From Ridgeia piscesae (taxonomy: Eukaryota > Annelida > Polychaeta > Sabellida > Siboglinidae), in NCBI GenBank assembly GCA_025642075.2, contig JAODUO010000143.1, forward strand, positions 354,001 through 418,000: a DNA stretch of 64,000 nucleotides. Reading direction: 5' to 3'. Shown piece by piece: positions 11,806 through 23,512 of the stretch. Position 1 is the first letter of the stretch, and every line of letters begins with the position of its first letter. Under the pieces are notes generated by a model, which saw only the letters and a program-made list of their open reading frames with translations, had not been told where the DNA came from and did no database searches. The translations under genes and the position numbers were made by a program.

Positions 11806-14800
11806 TGCATTTTTATTAGTTCTAATCAACTATCTAGGCAAGTCTATTATAGCTTTGTATGTTTTACTTGTATTTTAAGTATTCACCTGGACTTGTCTTA
11901 AATAAACAATACATGTTTTCTGAAATGTGAAATACATGACCTTAACAAATTACATTCTTATTTGAAAAACACATACTATAGCAGTGACCGCCCAAAATAG
12001 GATATGTCTGTTTTATAGCTTTCATCCAGTGTGATCCTAGGCGTACTCCCACTGGGACTGAAAGTGGGTTCTAGGTCCTGCCTGTGGTCTGGGAATGGCA
12101 GCCTGGTCTAGGGTAACATATCTCCCTAGCTATCACTCCCTGGCTGGGAAAGGCGTGGGGTGGGGTGGGTAAATGTAGGGTGACATTCCCTGGAGGAAGC
12201 CACTACCCAGGCCAGGCAGTGACCAGCCACCCATCCAATGACTACATTTGCATACAACTTACAAGTGAGTTTCCTTAATTTTGTTGGTACTTCCACTTAC
12301 CCAGAAGACACAGTCTGATTGGCCTCTGAGTGGCCGCAAGGTCCAGCAGGTAATCTAACGGTCATTTAAACCTCAACTTTGTTTCCACATACACTTGAGA
12401 TTAATATCTGTGAATGGTCTGGTTTGTGTGTTGATGTTTTTCCTGTCATGCCAATCGCTGCTAATTTCGATTACCAATTAGTCATTGAACGTGGCAAGTT
12501 ATTTGTATTTCTGCTTTTCGGCTGTCATTCAATTAGTTAAACTATTAGCACCTAGCAGCAGTTAAGACAGTCAAATCCATGTTTTGTTTTGATTAACAAA
12601 ACCTAATTGACCAGGTAAAATAATCACACACCCCGTTGACTAAGTTCATGTTCTCACTGTCAAAACTTATACCAGGTCTAGTGGGCACTGATGCAGCATA
12701 TGCCTGGCATCATCAATTACACTGGTAATTCATCATTTTGAACTGACAATATGCTGCTCAATGTAGCACACGGTGGAATCATATCAACTGCTTACCAGAG
12801 TTAAATGCACTAACTACAACATCCTCCGTGTTGCTTTAATAATATATTCTTTCAATCATATATATGTTTCTAAGATGAAACGTTATATTGTACAATGAAA
12901 ATAGCAAATATTGCATAAATGTAAATATTATTGATTGTAAACATTGCAATGTGGATACGTCCTCAGCAGATTTTATTGATTATAACTGAGTTGTGACTTT
13001 CATTTAAAGAAATATAAAATTATGAAGTTTTTACTAGTAAGCAGTAATTCACTATTACCAAAAACGTAATTGTTTAATATACAGGGTGCTTTCACTTTAA
13101 ATACATTAACTTCTACAATACATGTTTTTGGACCAATTGCTACAAACTGTGAAGTGAATTTATTTCTAAAGCAGATTCTGCACATATACTTTTGCTCACA
13201 GTTTTAACATCTTGTATAACTCACTGGACAGTGCTGCCACCTGGTGAACTATTTTGTTACCTGTGTAACACACACAAACACACCACACACCACACACACG
13301 CACGCACACACCACACACGCACGCACACACGCACACGCACACACACACACACGCAGTTTCAGTTGTTCTGATATGTTCTAAAATTATTGGCAGCCGAAGT
13401 CATGTCGGAACTGGTATATAGCCATAAATAAAAATGTCCACATAAAAAATATATCCATAAATTTTTGTTTTGTTTTTTTATTTTATATCGCACTCAAGTA
13501 AAGATGACAAAAAGAATTATCATGTGTGTGTGTGTGACTGTACACAAAAAAATGATTTACTTAATTGTTCACATAGAGTTGTTCACACAAAGGCAACAAA
13601 TCTTATCATTCCACATGGCAGTTGGGATACATGCAGTAAACCTGCAAGAACTGGCAATGTTTGAGAGATGCGCCGAGCTGGATGCAGACAATACAATACG
13701 TTCACTTATATAACACGTCCCATTAAGGCATTAGGACTACCCCAGGTACCTGCAACAGTTTAGTGGGTCCCTGTCTTATGTAGCACCACTTATTCCACAT
13801 GGCATGTATCGCGTGATGCACGCGTGGAATTAAAACATGCATTTGCTGGGCTAATGTCACGGATATGGATAGATGCCCAGTGGTCAGTTGCCTAGTGGAC
13901 AGTTGTTCAATGGACAGTCACACGATGGTCAAATGAAGATATGGACAGTTGCCCAGTGGATAAACAAAAATGTGGATAGTTGAAATGAAAATGTTAACAG
14001 TGCCAACAAATTCCATAAACATAATAAAATTGTGAAATGTAATAAATAAATTTAAGTTTTGGTTAAGGGGAAGGTTGGATTATGGTTATGATTATATTTA
14101 CAGAACTCTACTTGTCACTGATGAAGTGTCCACGTTTCGTTTGACTAATGGGCATGTGTCCACTGGGAAATGTGATTCCCATATTATTTTATTGTCTATC
14201 AAACGTACTGTTTTAGATAAATCTGTTAGCAAACTGTAACACTTTTATGTACAACCCATTGATATTTTCATTGATATTATTTTAAACCTATGAATCAGTA
14301 CCTAAAATTCATTGAACCATTAATGAATAAATCTTTATATTATTTCAACATCATTAACACGATTTCTAGGCATGTTAAGCCTATCAGATAGAATGTTCAT
14401 GCAACAAAACAGTTGTTTCCCGTCTCACCCACTTAGAATGTATCTGTTGCTGTCCCATAGCGAGATCACATCATGAATTTAAATGTCTAATTCACAAACA
14501 CGCCCTAATTGAGCTAACTTGTCCTACAATACCAGTTAAGCAGTAGCATTAACCTGCTGGTCTAACGACGCCGTTAATCACCCACTGGGTAAGGGTGAAG
14601 GAAATGAGAGTTGAGTCGATAATGACCCTACTTAGAAACTGATTACTCCCACAATGGTAGCCATTATTCATTTCTGACAAATTTTTCAGTCAGTTCCTGT
14701 TTATTTCCAATGTTCCTGCATTCACCTCACCTGTGTAGAGTGGATGGGTTTGGATACAGGAGACCAGTAGAGCATGGGGGGCTGGGGGTTGGGTTCAGGG

Positions 14801-14914
14801 AGACAGTGTCAGGAACAGTTTCTCTGTCATTCAATATGATACAACAACAATTATACACAAGAGCTGGAAAAACATGATTCGGGAGTTGACAGCATGGCTA
14901 TTGATCCATTAATC
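11806..14914. other. No gene seen; contains a CA-rich tract
   Basis: Non-coding. A (CA)n/(CGCA)n microsatellite lies at about 13268-13352. Around 13870-13970 the words AGTGGACAGTTG and close variants recur several times in direct orientation. No exon could be supported. Confidence 0.45.
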
Positions 14915-15170
14915 TGTAGACACAGTCAAAATGTCAGTAACACAAAACATGATGACAGTCGGAATATCGTTAAAACACAAACCATGATGACACTATCAGA
15001 ATATAACTGACATACAAACTATGACGACAGTCAGAATGTCACTGGTATGTAAAACGTGACGACACAATTAGGAAGTCAATGACACATATAACATGATGAC
15101 ACAATCAGAATTTCAACAACATACAAAACATGATGACAGAATGTTATGGATACATAAAATATGACAACAC
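14915..15170. repeat. Degenerate minisatellite, ~42-45 bp unit
   Basis: About six diverged copies, each with ACA.AA.ATGATGACA, CAGTCAGAAT or CAATCAGAAT, and TCA.T.ACA. Confidence 0.7.
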
Positions 15171-15230
15171 AGCTTCAAATGTTAACTGGAATCACCATTG
15201 GTCAGGACTATTTTTCTGTATCCTACGACA

Positions 15231-15309
15231 ACACATGCACGCACGCACACACGCGCGCACGCATGCATGCACGCACGCACGCACGCACACACACAAAAAC
15301 ACACAAAAA
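15231..15309. repeat. (ACGC)n/(ACAC)n microsatellite
   Basis: ACGC- and ACAC-type tetranucleotides in tandem, ending in ACACAAAAAC repeated twice. Confidence 0.9.
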
Positions 15310-16222
15310 CTTGTAATCTAAACCAAAATAACCTGTTTACATTTTGCCTGTTACTTTTATCATGTTAATTTTATTGATTTTCTTTCCAACAACAATATTT
15401 TTATTCGCTCCTCTGATTGAACATTGTCCTATAGTATATATACACTGCTAAGGGACTGAATCTATTATTGCAGTAGACAGTCTACAGTGTGAAACTGTAT
15501 TCAACTAACTACCAGACAAAGACAAGGGTGAATCAACTTAATCAAGTCATTCATAGGACAATGGGGCTGCCAACTGACCACCTGAGTGGTCACTGACCAC
15601 CCAGTGGACACTGGACACCAGAGGCCTTGACAGGACAAGTCAGAGGTACCCTACATAACCAGGCCTGGGACACATCACTTGCCGATCAGTAGAAGGCAGT
15701 GCATGGTCAGCTTGACCACTGGTCAGCACTGGCCAAAGGTGAGAGTTAACAATATTATTGTTACTATAAAGGCTGCACAGGTGCCTTGTTATAATGTCAT
15801 CATTCTTCAAACCCTTATAAATATTTTACCATAGAAGCTGGTGGATATTCTGTGGCGTGTTCTATTCTTCTCCTAGACCCTAGGAAGAATATGGCAGGTA
15901 AAACTCAAGAGGAAACACTCTGAGTACATATTTAGTAACAGTAATAACAGTAATATGTATGGATGTGACATGTGTGATACGACAGTTACAGCAGAAGAGG
16001 ACTGTAAAATAAACATGTCAGACAGCACACATTCTGAATACACTGAACCTACTCCTACTATAATAATAATCAATAAAACTATGCTTGCAAACTACAAACT
16101 TAACATAAAATGTCACTGATGCAATCAGTCCTACAACCTAATTATTAGACAAACCCTCCAGAAGAATACAAATTGAAAGCTTATTTGCAACTAATTTTGG
16201 GGAGATTTTTTATTGTGGTATC

Positions 16223-16323
<101 letters not shown>

Positions 16324-16344
16324 CAGATCTATGAGAAAAGGACC

Positions 16345-16479
16345 ATGGAAGACCATGAGAACACAAAGACCAAGGACCCTGACCCATCACACCCAAACAC
16401 ACCCGATGACCCAGATTGTACCTCCGAGACGGAAGAGGTCAGCTTCACGCAACTGTTTCGAGACACCAAAATGGAAATG
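16345..16479 (+). CDS. G2: predicted first (or upstream) coding exon
   Basis: Begins at ATG 16345 and ends at 16479 before GTGAGC, giving 45 codons in phase 0. The encoded stretch is acidic and polar (MEDHENTKTKDPDPSHPN...) and ends FTQLFRDTKMEM. This joins in frame to LNIREAELMLKMEIR at the next acceptor (19029), a smooth continuation of a helix. An in-frame TAA at 16318-16320 lies just upstream. The exon could also be internal, starting at 16327 after a CAG that has only a TA tract before it, adding six codons. The ATG start is preferred because that acceptor lacks a pyrimidine tract. Confidence 0.6.
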
Positions 16480-17103
16480 GTGAGCAGAACTAAAAATTTC
16501 AGTATTCTTAATCTGAATGTATATATCACGACGAGCCATTATTGGCTCTTAAGTGGCCAATAGTGGCTATGGTATACGATGGGGTGGATGTGCATTGCCT
16601 TACAGAGCCTAGCTGCAAGATATGTCGCTGAAATCAGTTATGGTTTCATATGGCAGTATTCACATTCTAGCTGAGAACTTAATAAGTGCAGAAATGTATT
16701 TGTGTGTCTGTCCATCAGCGAAACATCTCGTCTGTTATGGCTAAATTATTCTTGTCAAAAATAAAACCACTTTTGGGGAAAGTTCTAACTAGATTCACTG
16801 TTATTATCATCATTACAACTGACATTTTTCTTCTTCCTGGTTGCCAACGAACTTCAACTTTTGAATACCACTGCTGCTATCAGGTGTGTAGATTGGGGAT
16901 GTGGATGAGTACTGGAAGTAATTTGCAGCTGAACTGCTGCGGCTGGGTTGGTGGGCAAGAACTGTCAGCTGCCCAACTTGGTTGGTGTCAAGCTGACACC
17001 AAGCAGCTGCACAAATAAGTCACAATTCATTGTACCTGTACATAAAACGTATTACAAATATTTATACATCCAAAATCACGGCATAATGACATATTAACAA
17101 CAG

Positions 17104-19010
17104 TATGACTCTGCCTCCCATGACACCAGCCAACCCCATGCCTCTACCTCCCATGACACCACTCCACCCCATGCCTCTCATGACACCACTCCACCCATGG
17201 CTCTGCCTCATATGACACCACTCCAGCCCCATGCATATGCCTCCCACGACACCACTCCACCCCCATGCCTCCTATGACACCACTCCACCCCCATGCCTCT
17301 GCCTCCCATGACACCACTCCACCCCCATGCCTCTGCCTCCCATGACACCACTCCACCCCCATGCCTCTGCCTCCCATGACACCACTCCACGCCTCTGCCT
17401 CCCATGTCACCACTCCACCCCCATGCCTCTGCCTCCAATGACACCACTCCACCACAATGCCTCTGCCTCCCATGACACCACTCCACGCCTCTGCCTCCCA
17501 TGCCACCACTCCACTCCATGTCTCTACCTCCCATGACACCACTCCATCCCCATGCCTCCCATGACACCACTCCACCCCATGCCTCCCATGTCACCACTCC
17601 ACCCCCACGCCTCTGCCTCCCATGACACCACTCCATCCCCATGCCTCCCATGACACCACTCCACCCCATGCCTCCCATGTCACCACTCCACCCCCACTGC
17701 CTTCCTATGACACCACTCCACCCCATTTGCTTTGCCTCCCAGACACCACCCCCACCCCATGTCTGCTCCCATGACACCACTCCACCCCATGCCTCCTATG
17801 ACACCACTCCACCCCCATGCCTCTGCCTCCCATGACACCACTCCACCCCCATGCCTCTGCCTCCCATGACACCACTCCACGCCTCTGCCTCCCATGTCAC
17901 CACTCCACCCCCATGCCTCTGCCTCCCATGACACCACTCCACCCCCATGCCTCTGCCTCCCATGACACCACTCCACGCCTCTGCCTCCCATGACACCACT
18001 CCATGCCTCTGCCTCCAATGACACCACTCCACCACAATGCCTCTGCCTCCCATGACACCACTCCACGCCTCTGCCTCCCATGCCACCACTCCACTCCATG
18101 TCTCTACCTCCCATGACACCACTCCACCCCCATGCCTCTGCCTCCCATGACACCACTCCACGCCTCTGCCTCCCATGACACCACTCCATGCCTCTGCCTC
18201 CAATGACACCACTCCACCACAATGCCTCTGCCTCCCATGACACCACTCCACGCCTCTGCCTCCCATGCCACCACTCCACTCCATGTCTCTACCTCCCATG
18301 ACACCACTCCACCCATGGCTCTGCCTCATATGACACCACTCCACCCCCCTGGCTCTGCCTCCTATGACAACACTCCACCCCCATGCATATGCCTCCCACG
18401 ACACCACTCCACCCCATGCCTCCTATGACACCACTCCACCCCCATGCCTCTACCTCCTATGACACCACTCCACCCCTATGCCTCTGCCTCCTATGACACC
18501 ACTCCACCCCCATGCCTCTACCTCCTATGACACCACTCCACCCCCATGCCTCTACCTCCTATGACACCACTCCACCCCCATGCCTCTACCTCCTATGACA
18601 CCACTCCACCCCCATGCCTCTACCTCCCATGACACCACTCCACCCCATGCCTCTGCCTCCCATGACACCACCCCACCCCTATGCCTCTGCCTCCCATGCC
18701 ACCTCTCCACCCCCATGCCTCTGCCTCCCATGACACCACTCCACCCCCATGCCTCTACCTCCCATGACACCACCCCACCCCTATCCCTCTGCCTCCCATG
18801 CCACCTCTCCACCCCCATGCCTCTGCCTCCCATGACACCACTCCACCCCCATGCCTCTACCTCCCATGACACCACCCCACCCCATGCCTCTGCCTCCCAT
18901 GACACCACTCCACCCCATGCCTATGCCTCCCATGACATCACTCCACCCCATGCCTCCCATGACACCACTCCACCCCCATGCCTCTACCTCCCATGACATC
19001 ACTCCACTCC
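17104..19010. repeat. 34-bp minisatellite filling the G2 intron
   Basis: About 55 units of ATGCCTCTGCCTCCCATGAC + ACCACTCCACCCCC, with shorter 27-30 bp variants. Variant units recur in the same order in blocks (for example around 17387-17545, 17875-18115 and 18165-18305), which indicates higher-order duplication. The array stops 18 bp before the exon at 19029 and supplies the C/T-rich sequence ahead of the acceptor TGTTTCAG. Long open frames on both strands across it are repeat artefacts. Confidence 0.95.
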
Positions 19011-19028
19011 CCCGGCTTGCTGTTTCAG

Positions 19029-20732
19029 CTGAATATCCGAGAGGCTGAGCTGATGCTGAAGATGGAAATCCGAGCCATCAGTCAGGACTTTGTGACGCTG
19101 CTCCTGAACTTTGACCAACTCTACGACATGTCGCCTTGTGTCAACCTGTCATCTGCCAGTGCATCTGTCCTGCCATGTCACGCCCCTGTTAACCTGTCCA
19201 ACGGTGACGACAATGACAACCACCGACTGCTCCAGCTGATTGACTCCAGCTTCGATGGACACGCATCGATCAACGACGCCAGCGACGACGAATCCAGCAG
19301 CAACAAACGCGACGCCATTGCAGTGGCACCACCTGGTGGAATGCACACAGCCAGGGTGCTGCCACCTGGTGCACGACTCAGACACGACAGCCTGGTTCGG
19401 GACATCAGCGCCATATGTGTGGCGCCGAACACAAGCCTACGAGTGGCGCACTCCCCGACTGACCTTCCTCCGCCGCTCAACAGCACTGCCATTGGTGAGG
19501 TGAAGGTTGGCGACTCGTGGAGCACAGAGCTCATGCCACTCTACCACACTCCAGTGTCTGACTTCCACGCCAAGCACAGCAGTGCCGACACGTTAAGCTC
19601 AGCAGACGAGAGCACACCCATAGTGAGGCCACACCGCTATAACCAGCCGGGCTGGGAAGACACGCCCACCATGACTGAGGACTCACTGTGTCGACTCGGC
19701 CTCACCAACCGATACATCAGTGGCTTCTGTAGCGCTGACTGGCACCAGACAGATGCCAGCGACGACAAACTGAGTGACGTCGAACACCTGTATCTAGATG
19801 GAAGTGAATCAGATGGAGATGGTGATCCCGTCACGCCAGGAGTGAACCTACTGACACGGATCACATCATCCCTTGAGGTCACGCGGGACTCGGAACCAAA
19901 TTTCAGTGTGTTGACAACACCGTCATCGGGGACGAAATCATCGGACGTGACGTCGTCGAGCATCCATTTCTCCCCAGCTACCAGCTGCGTCGAGAGCTCC
20001 TACAAGGAGTCGGACGGTGGCGCCTCCTGCAGCACGTCGCCTCACTCTGACACCAGGTGTCGCCTGCATCGCGTCCTGCAGCGAAACATCAGTCGGGAGC
20101 GACTGATGGCAAGGATAGCGCGACAGCGGTTCCTTGCCTCGAGTAGTACCGGGGTGAGTTCTGACAGCGTCAACGACAGACCGCCCCCGACAAACTCACC
20201 CAACAGTAACGACGTAAGCCCCATGTCGAATGACAGGGCCGCCCTGGTGGCTGTTCCGTTTGGTGCACGTCCCCCCTGCATCGGCAAAGAGGCAACACCG
20301 GAGGGTGTCAACAAGACCATGGACAACACAACGTGTCCCGATCTGGCCAGTGTTGACTTATCAGACCTGTTTCCAGATCAGTTTGTAATTCCGGCCGAGT
20401 GTAAGTACAACAATGTGTACGTCACGAGCGTCACCACCCAGCCACGCACGCCAAAGAGACACGCCAAGACATGTCACAAGACGCGAACTTCAGGGAGCGT
20501 GGCCAGAGGCGGGGCTGGGGCCAGAGGCGGGGGTGGGAAGAGGAAGACACACCCCACCCCCGGCAGCACCACAAAGAAACCAGCATTACTGAGGCGACTT
20601 CAGAACTGGGGCAAGCAACTACGTAGTGGCGCCCGTCATAACCCCGGCCGTTACAACCCCAGCCAGTACACCCCAAAGAGGGGAGCTGCCGGCTCAAACA
20701 CGAAGGACAAAGAGGAAGAGGAGGAACTATGA
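19029..20732 (+). CDS. G2: large 3'-terminal coding exon, paralogous at its start to G1
   Basis: Starts after the acceptor TGTTTCAG (19021-19028) in phase 0 and is open for 567 codons to TGA at 20730-20732. With the exon at 16345 the protein would be about 612 residues. The first ~35 residues (NIREAELMLKMEIRAI, then FVTLLLNFDQL) match the G1 exon start in helical pattern and position. The middle is Ser/Thr/Asp-rich (VRDISAICVAP, SDVEHLYLDGSESDGDGD), with a basic segment ISRERLMARIARQRF. The last ~95 residues are Lys/Arg/Gly-rich (RGGAGARGGGGKRK), ending KDKEEEEEL. No known domain is recognised. Probably soluble and largely disordered. Confidence 0.8.
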   Translation: MNIREAELMLKMEIRAISQDFVTLLLNFDQLYDMSPCVNLSSASASVLPCHAPVNLSNGDDNDNHRLLQLIDSSFDGHASINDASDDESSSNKRDAIAVAPPGGMHTARVLPPGARLRHDSLVRDISAICVAPNTSLRVAHSPTDLPPPLNSTAIGEVKVGDSWSTELMPLYHTPVSDFHAKHSSADTLSSADESTPIVRPHRYNQPGWEDTPTMTEDSLCRLGLTNRYISGFCSADWHQTDASDDKLSDVEHLYLDGSESDGDGDPVTPGVNLLTRITSSLEVTRDSEPNFSVLTTPSSGTKSSDVTSSSIHFSPATSCVESSYKESDGGASCSTSPHSDTRCRLHRVLQRNISRERLMARIARQRFLASSSTGVSSDSVNDRPPPTNSPNSNDVSPMSNDRAALVAVPFGARPPCIGKEATPEGVNKTMDNTTCPDLASVDLSDLFPDQFVIPAECKYNNVYVTSVTTQPRTPKRHAKTCHKTRTSGSVARGGAGARGGGGKRKTHPTPGSTTKKPALLRRLQNWGKQLRSGARHNPGRYNPSQYTPKRGAAGSNTKDKEEEEEL

Positions 20733-22308
20733 CATCTCCGTCCGTGACGTCTTGTAGACATTTTAGTTTGATTAGTTTACTTTTTTAATTACGTTCCAGA
20801 AAAATGAAGTAAAAACACAACTATAACTAATGACTAAAACATGTTATGCTCTAAACCTGGTTCGTCACAAAATGTTATATGACGGGTAGATCTGGTATTA
20901 AATACTACAAATGTTCACAGCATTGTATGAAACAACATTTATAAAAGTTTTTCTTATAAAAGCTTTAATTTACTTGACTCTGGCTACTTCTAAAGACTAA
21001 CTCTGACCATCAACTGTGAAACACCACAAAACCGCTTCCAAGGGATGTGACACAACTAAAACACATTCACACACTGACTGACATGCAAGCAAGCTAGAGT
21101 ACACAATTGAAAGCATGCACATATAAATAATCTAGACCAATTTTCTTTTTTGTGTCAAAAATGTTTATGTTTCAAGTTTGTTTCCATGGTTACTATAATG
21201 CTCTTCACTCCAAGCAGTCGCAATCTTTTAGGGGGACATTTCATGACCACCACAGTTCAGGAATATGTAGAAATTATCAAAGCCAACCAGTTGTTGGGAT
21301 AGATCATCTTCTTTGAAATTAAATATTTTTCTTGAGATTTCTACATCATAAAACATAAGCTTTTATGTTTCCATGAGGATGGCACATTTCTAAAGATCAT
21401 AATATTGTGCTGTGTAGCACATTAGGCCTAAACATCATGCACTACTCATTGATAATTGTGGCACATTTATAATTAGTATTAATATGCACAATTATACTTA
21501 TTTAAAATTAACTTAATATATTTTATAAAATTACACATTGATGAACTGAACAATTGACCACATTAGGTGTACTTTACTAAGGTCATACAAAATTATTTGT
21601 CTCTGTGCACATCCTCTCACAACGCCCATGTCAATAAGTCTTCTTAACTGAACATTTTGGTAGACTCGCAGCAGATCACAACTCAACCACACACGTGGTC
21701 CAAACCTAACACGACAGACTCATGTTTACCATCATTCATGTGGTATTGTAGTCAGTGCACAGGGTGTTTACTGCAATATTAACAAGACAATCAAATTCAA
21801 TACTGTGTGGCACTCGTGGTGGGAGAGCAAATATTGTGTCGTTAAACCGAGAGTACCCGATCCTAGGTTTTATCTTTTAATTTAATATTTCATTCTTATG
21901 ACTACAACATGCATGTTGAAGGTTTACTGCCTGCCAATCTGTGTTTAGTTACTTTATTAAGCTCGGAACAATGTTCACAATTTGATTGATACCGCCTACA
22001 AAAAAAAATGGCAAACAAAACCTCAAAAGAAGTTTCAAAACAAAATTGATTGGCAATAATGTCTAGGCAAGCCGAGTTAACCATAATACGCTTTGAGGTT
22101 TCACTTTCCCAGATTCTAGACAGCAGACTTCTCTTTGCAAGTTACTGCCCAGCTAATTTTGGACAGAGGAGCTGACATCCTCCTTTTAAAAGAGTAAAAT
22201 AAAGTGACAGGATCACTGTTGAAATTGTTGGTGACCGGAATAAATTTGCTAAGGCCTAAGAAACAAACCAGTGATCAGTGGGTAACAATCATAGTAACGT
22301 CTACTCAC
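20733..22308. other. Convergent intergenic region between G2 and MRPL28
   Basis: AT-rich. It should hold the G2 3' UTR (plus) and the MRPL28 C-terminal exon and 3' UTR (minus). I could not find a coding segment resembling the MRPL28 C-terminus. AATAAA occurs on the plus strand at 22198-22203, and on the minus strand near 21955 (plus-strand TTTATT). Confidence 0.4.
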
Positions 22309-22452
22309 GGGAATGACAAACTGTTGATATTTCTCGGCGATTTCTGCAGCTTTCTCTGGGTTGTTGGGGTACATGGACCGTCGCACGAGGGTGAGCAGCA
22401 TCTCCCTCTTCAGTCGCATCCCCAGATTTGACTTCAGGTCAGCCTCCGATGT
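22309..22452 (-). CDS. MRPL28: MRPL28 coding exon 4 (mitochondrial large-subunit protein bL28m)
   Basis: Acceptor TGTTCCAG before 22452 and donor GTGAGT after 22309 (minus strand); exactly 48 codons, phase 0-0. It encodes TSEADLKSNLGMRLKREMLL... and ends KYQQFVIP. This matches the region of animal MRPL28 that follows the conserved YILK motif (DL.S..GM.LKR.MLL.L) and the segment with .P..AA...KY..F.IP. In the family about 50 more residues follow; without another exon the frame reads on 20 codons into the intron to a stop ending at 22249. Confidence 0.92.
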
Positions 22453-22669
22453 CTGGAACAAACACCCCACTCTTACACGCCCGGACAGAGCACGAACGAA
22501 GATGCAAACTAATGAAATGGAGTTTTCTACATTTTTGAATTCCACAGACCACAAACTTTAAAATGATATTTCATTTACTGAAATGTCTCCACAGTATTTT
22601 TTATTTTATCGGTAACATTTAATAGTATTCATTTTTATTGGAAACAAGGCAATTTTTTGCGATACTAAG

Positions 22670-23506
22670 CATACCTGTCAAGTCTATCGATTTGGTTGGG
22701 AGTCTCCCGATTTTAGACATGTCTACCGATCTATCGATCGGGTTTTCTATTTAAGCAGTTTCTCCCGATTTAATAAAAAATCTCCCCCCAAAATACAGAC
22801 CCATAGACTTCGAACATCAAAAACCTGTTTTGGGCGCTTGCATGATATGTCTAAATACTGGGATGTGCTAATAAAATCATGGAAATTAGTTTTTCTTGTT
22901 GTTTCATTCATAATTTCATGGGTATTACTATTCCAAGTATGCGTTCGCAAAGGTCGCGTTGACCCGTTGTAGCGCTTACATTTTTCTGGCGTTAGAAACG
23001 TTCCAGTTGATGTTTCTGCGTATGTGTGATATATGTAAAATCATCAATGTGCAGCGAAAATACAAAGCATTTATGGTACAAATATTATGGGTTGTTCGTT
23101 AGGATGTAAATAACCTCTCAGCAAAGTTATTTGTCGCAAATTAACATGAGGCAAACAAGTTTTGAGGCATATTTTGATAGCAAGCGTAAATCACGTGACT
23201 CTAGTGCGCCATAATCCGTGAGAGTGATTTATAAAAAACGTAATATTTTATTGCATTGAACGACATTTTAAGAAACTCTTCACAGTAATCATCACAGGAA
23301 AGTTAACGAACAGTTTGTGGCATTTATACCGAAAACGTTTTGTTGTTTCGCTGGACATTGATGATTTTAATTTATTGCGCATGCGCAGAAACGTCAACCG
23401 GAACGTTTTTAACGACCGGAAAAATGTAAGCGCAACACCATTCGTGGTTGGCGTAACAGCTCGCGTGCAATCTCCCTATGAAAATTTTCAAATGTTGACA
23501 GGTATG
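22670..23506. mobile_element. Non-autonomous DNA transposon with terminal and subterminal inverted repeats
   Basis: Ends are CATACCTGTCAA... and ...TTGACAGGTATG, flanked by the direct repeat ACTAAG (22664-22669 and 23507-23512), a target-site duplication of at least 6 bp. A second long inverted pair lies inside: about 22965-23024 against 23375-23440, sharing AGCGCTTACATTTTTC.GG and GTTTCTGCG.ATG in opposite orientation. The left part is rich in repeated TCTCCCGATTT words. There is no transposase frame. It sits in the MRPL28 intron between coding exons 3 and 4. Confidence 0.85.
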
Positions 23507-23512
23507 ACTAAG

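Noticed and set aside
11475..11901. Open frames of HTHT/SHSH and CVCV type
   Set aside because: Microsatellite translation.
17062..19002. Long plus- and minus-strand frames (up to 203 codons) such as GVEWCHGRQRH repeats
   Set aside because: They follow the 34-bp minisatellite and overlap each other in several frames.
22084..22260. Possible MRPL28 terminal exon after TTTCTTAG on the minus strand (near 22255)
   Set aside because: The encoded residues do not resemble the MRPL28 C-terminus and the frame ends soon.
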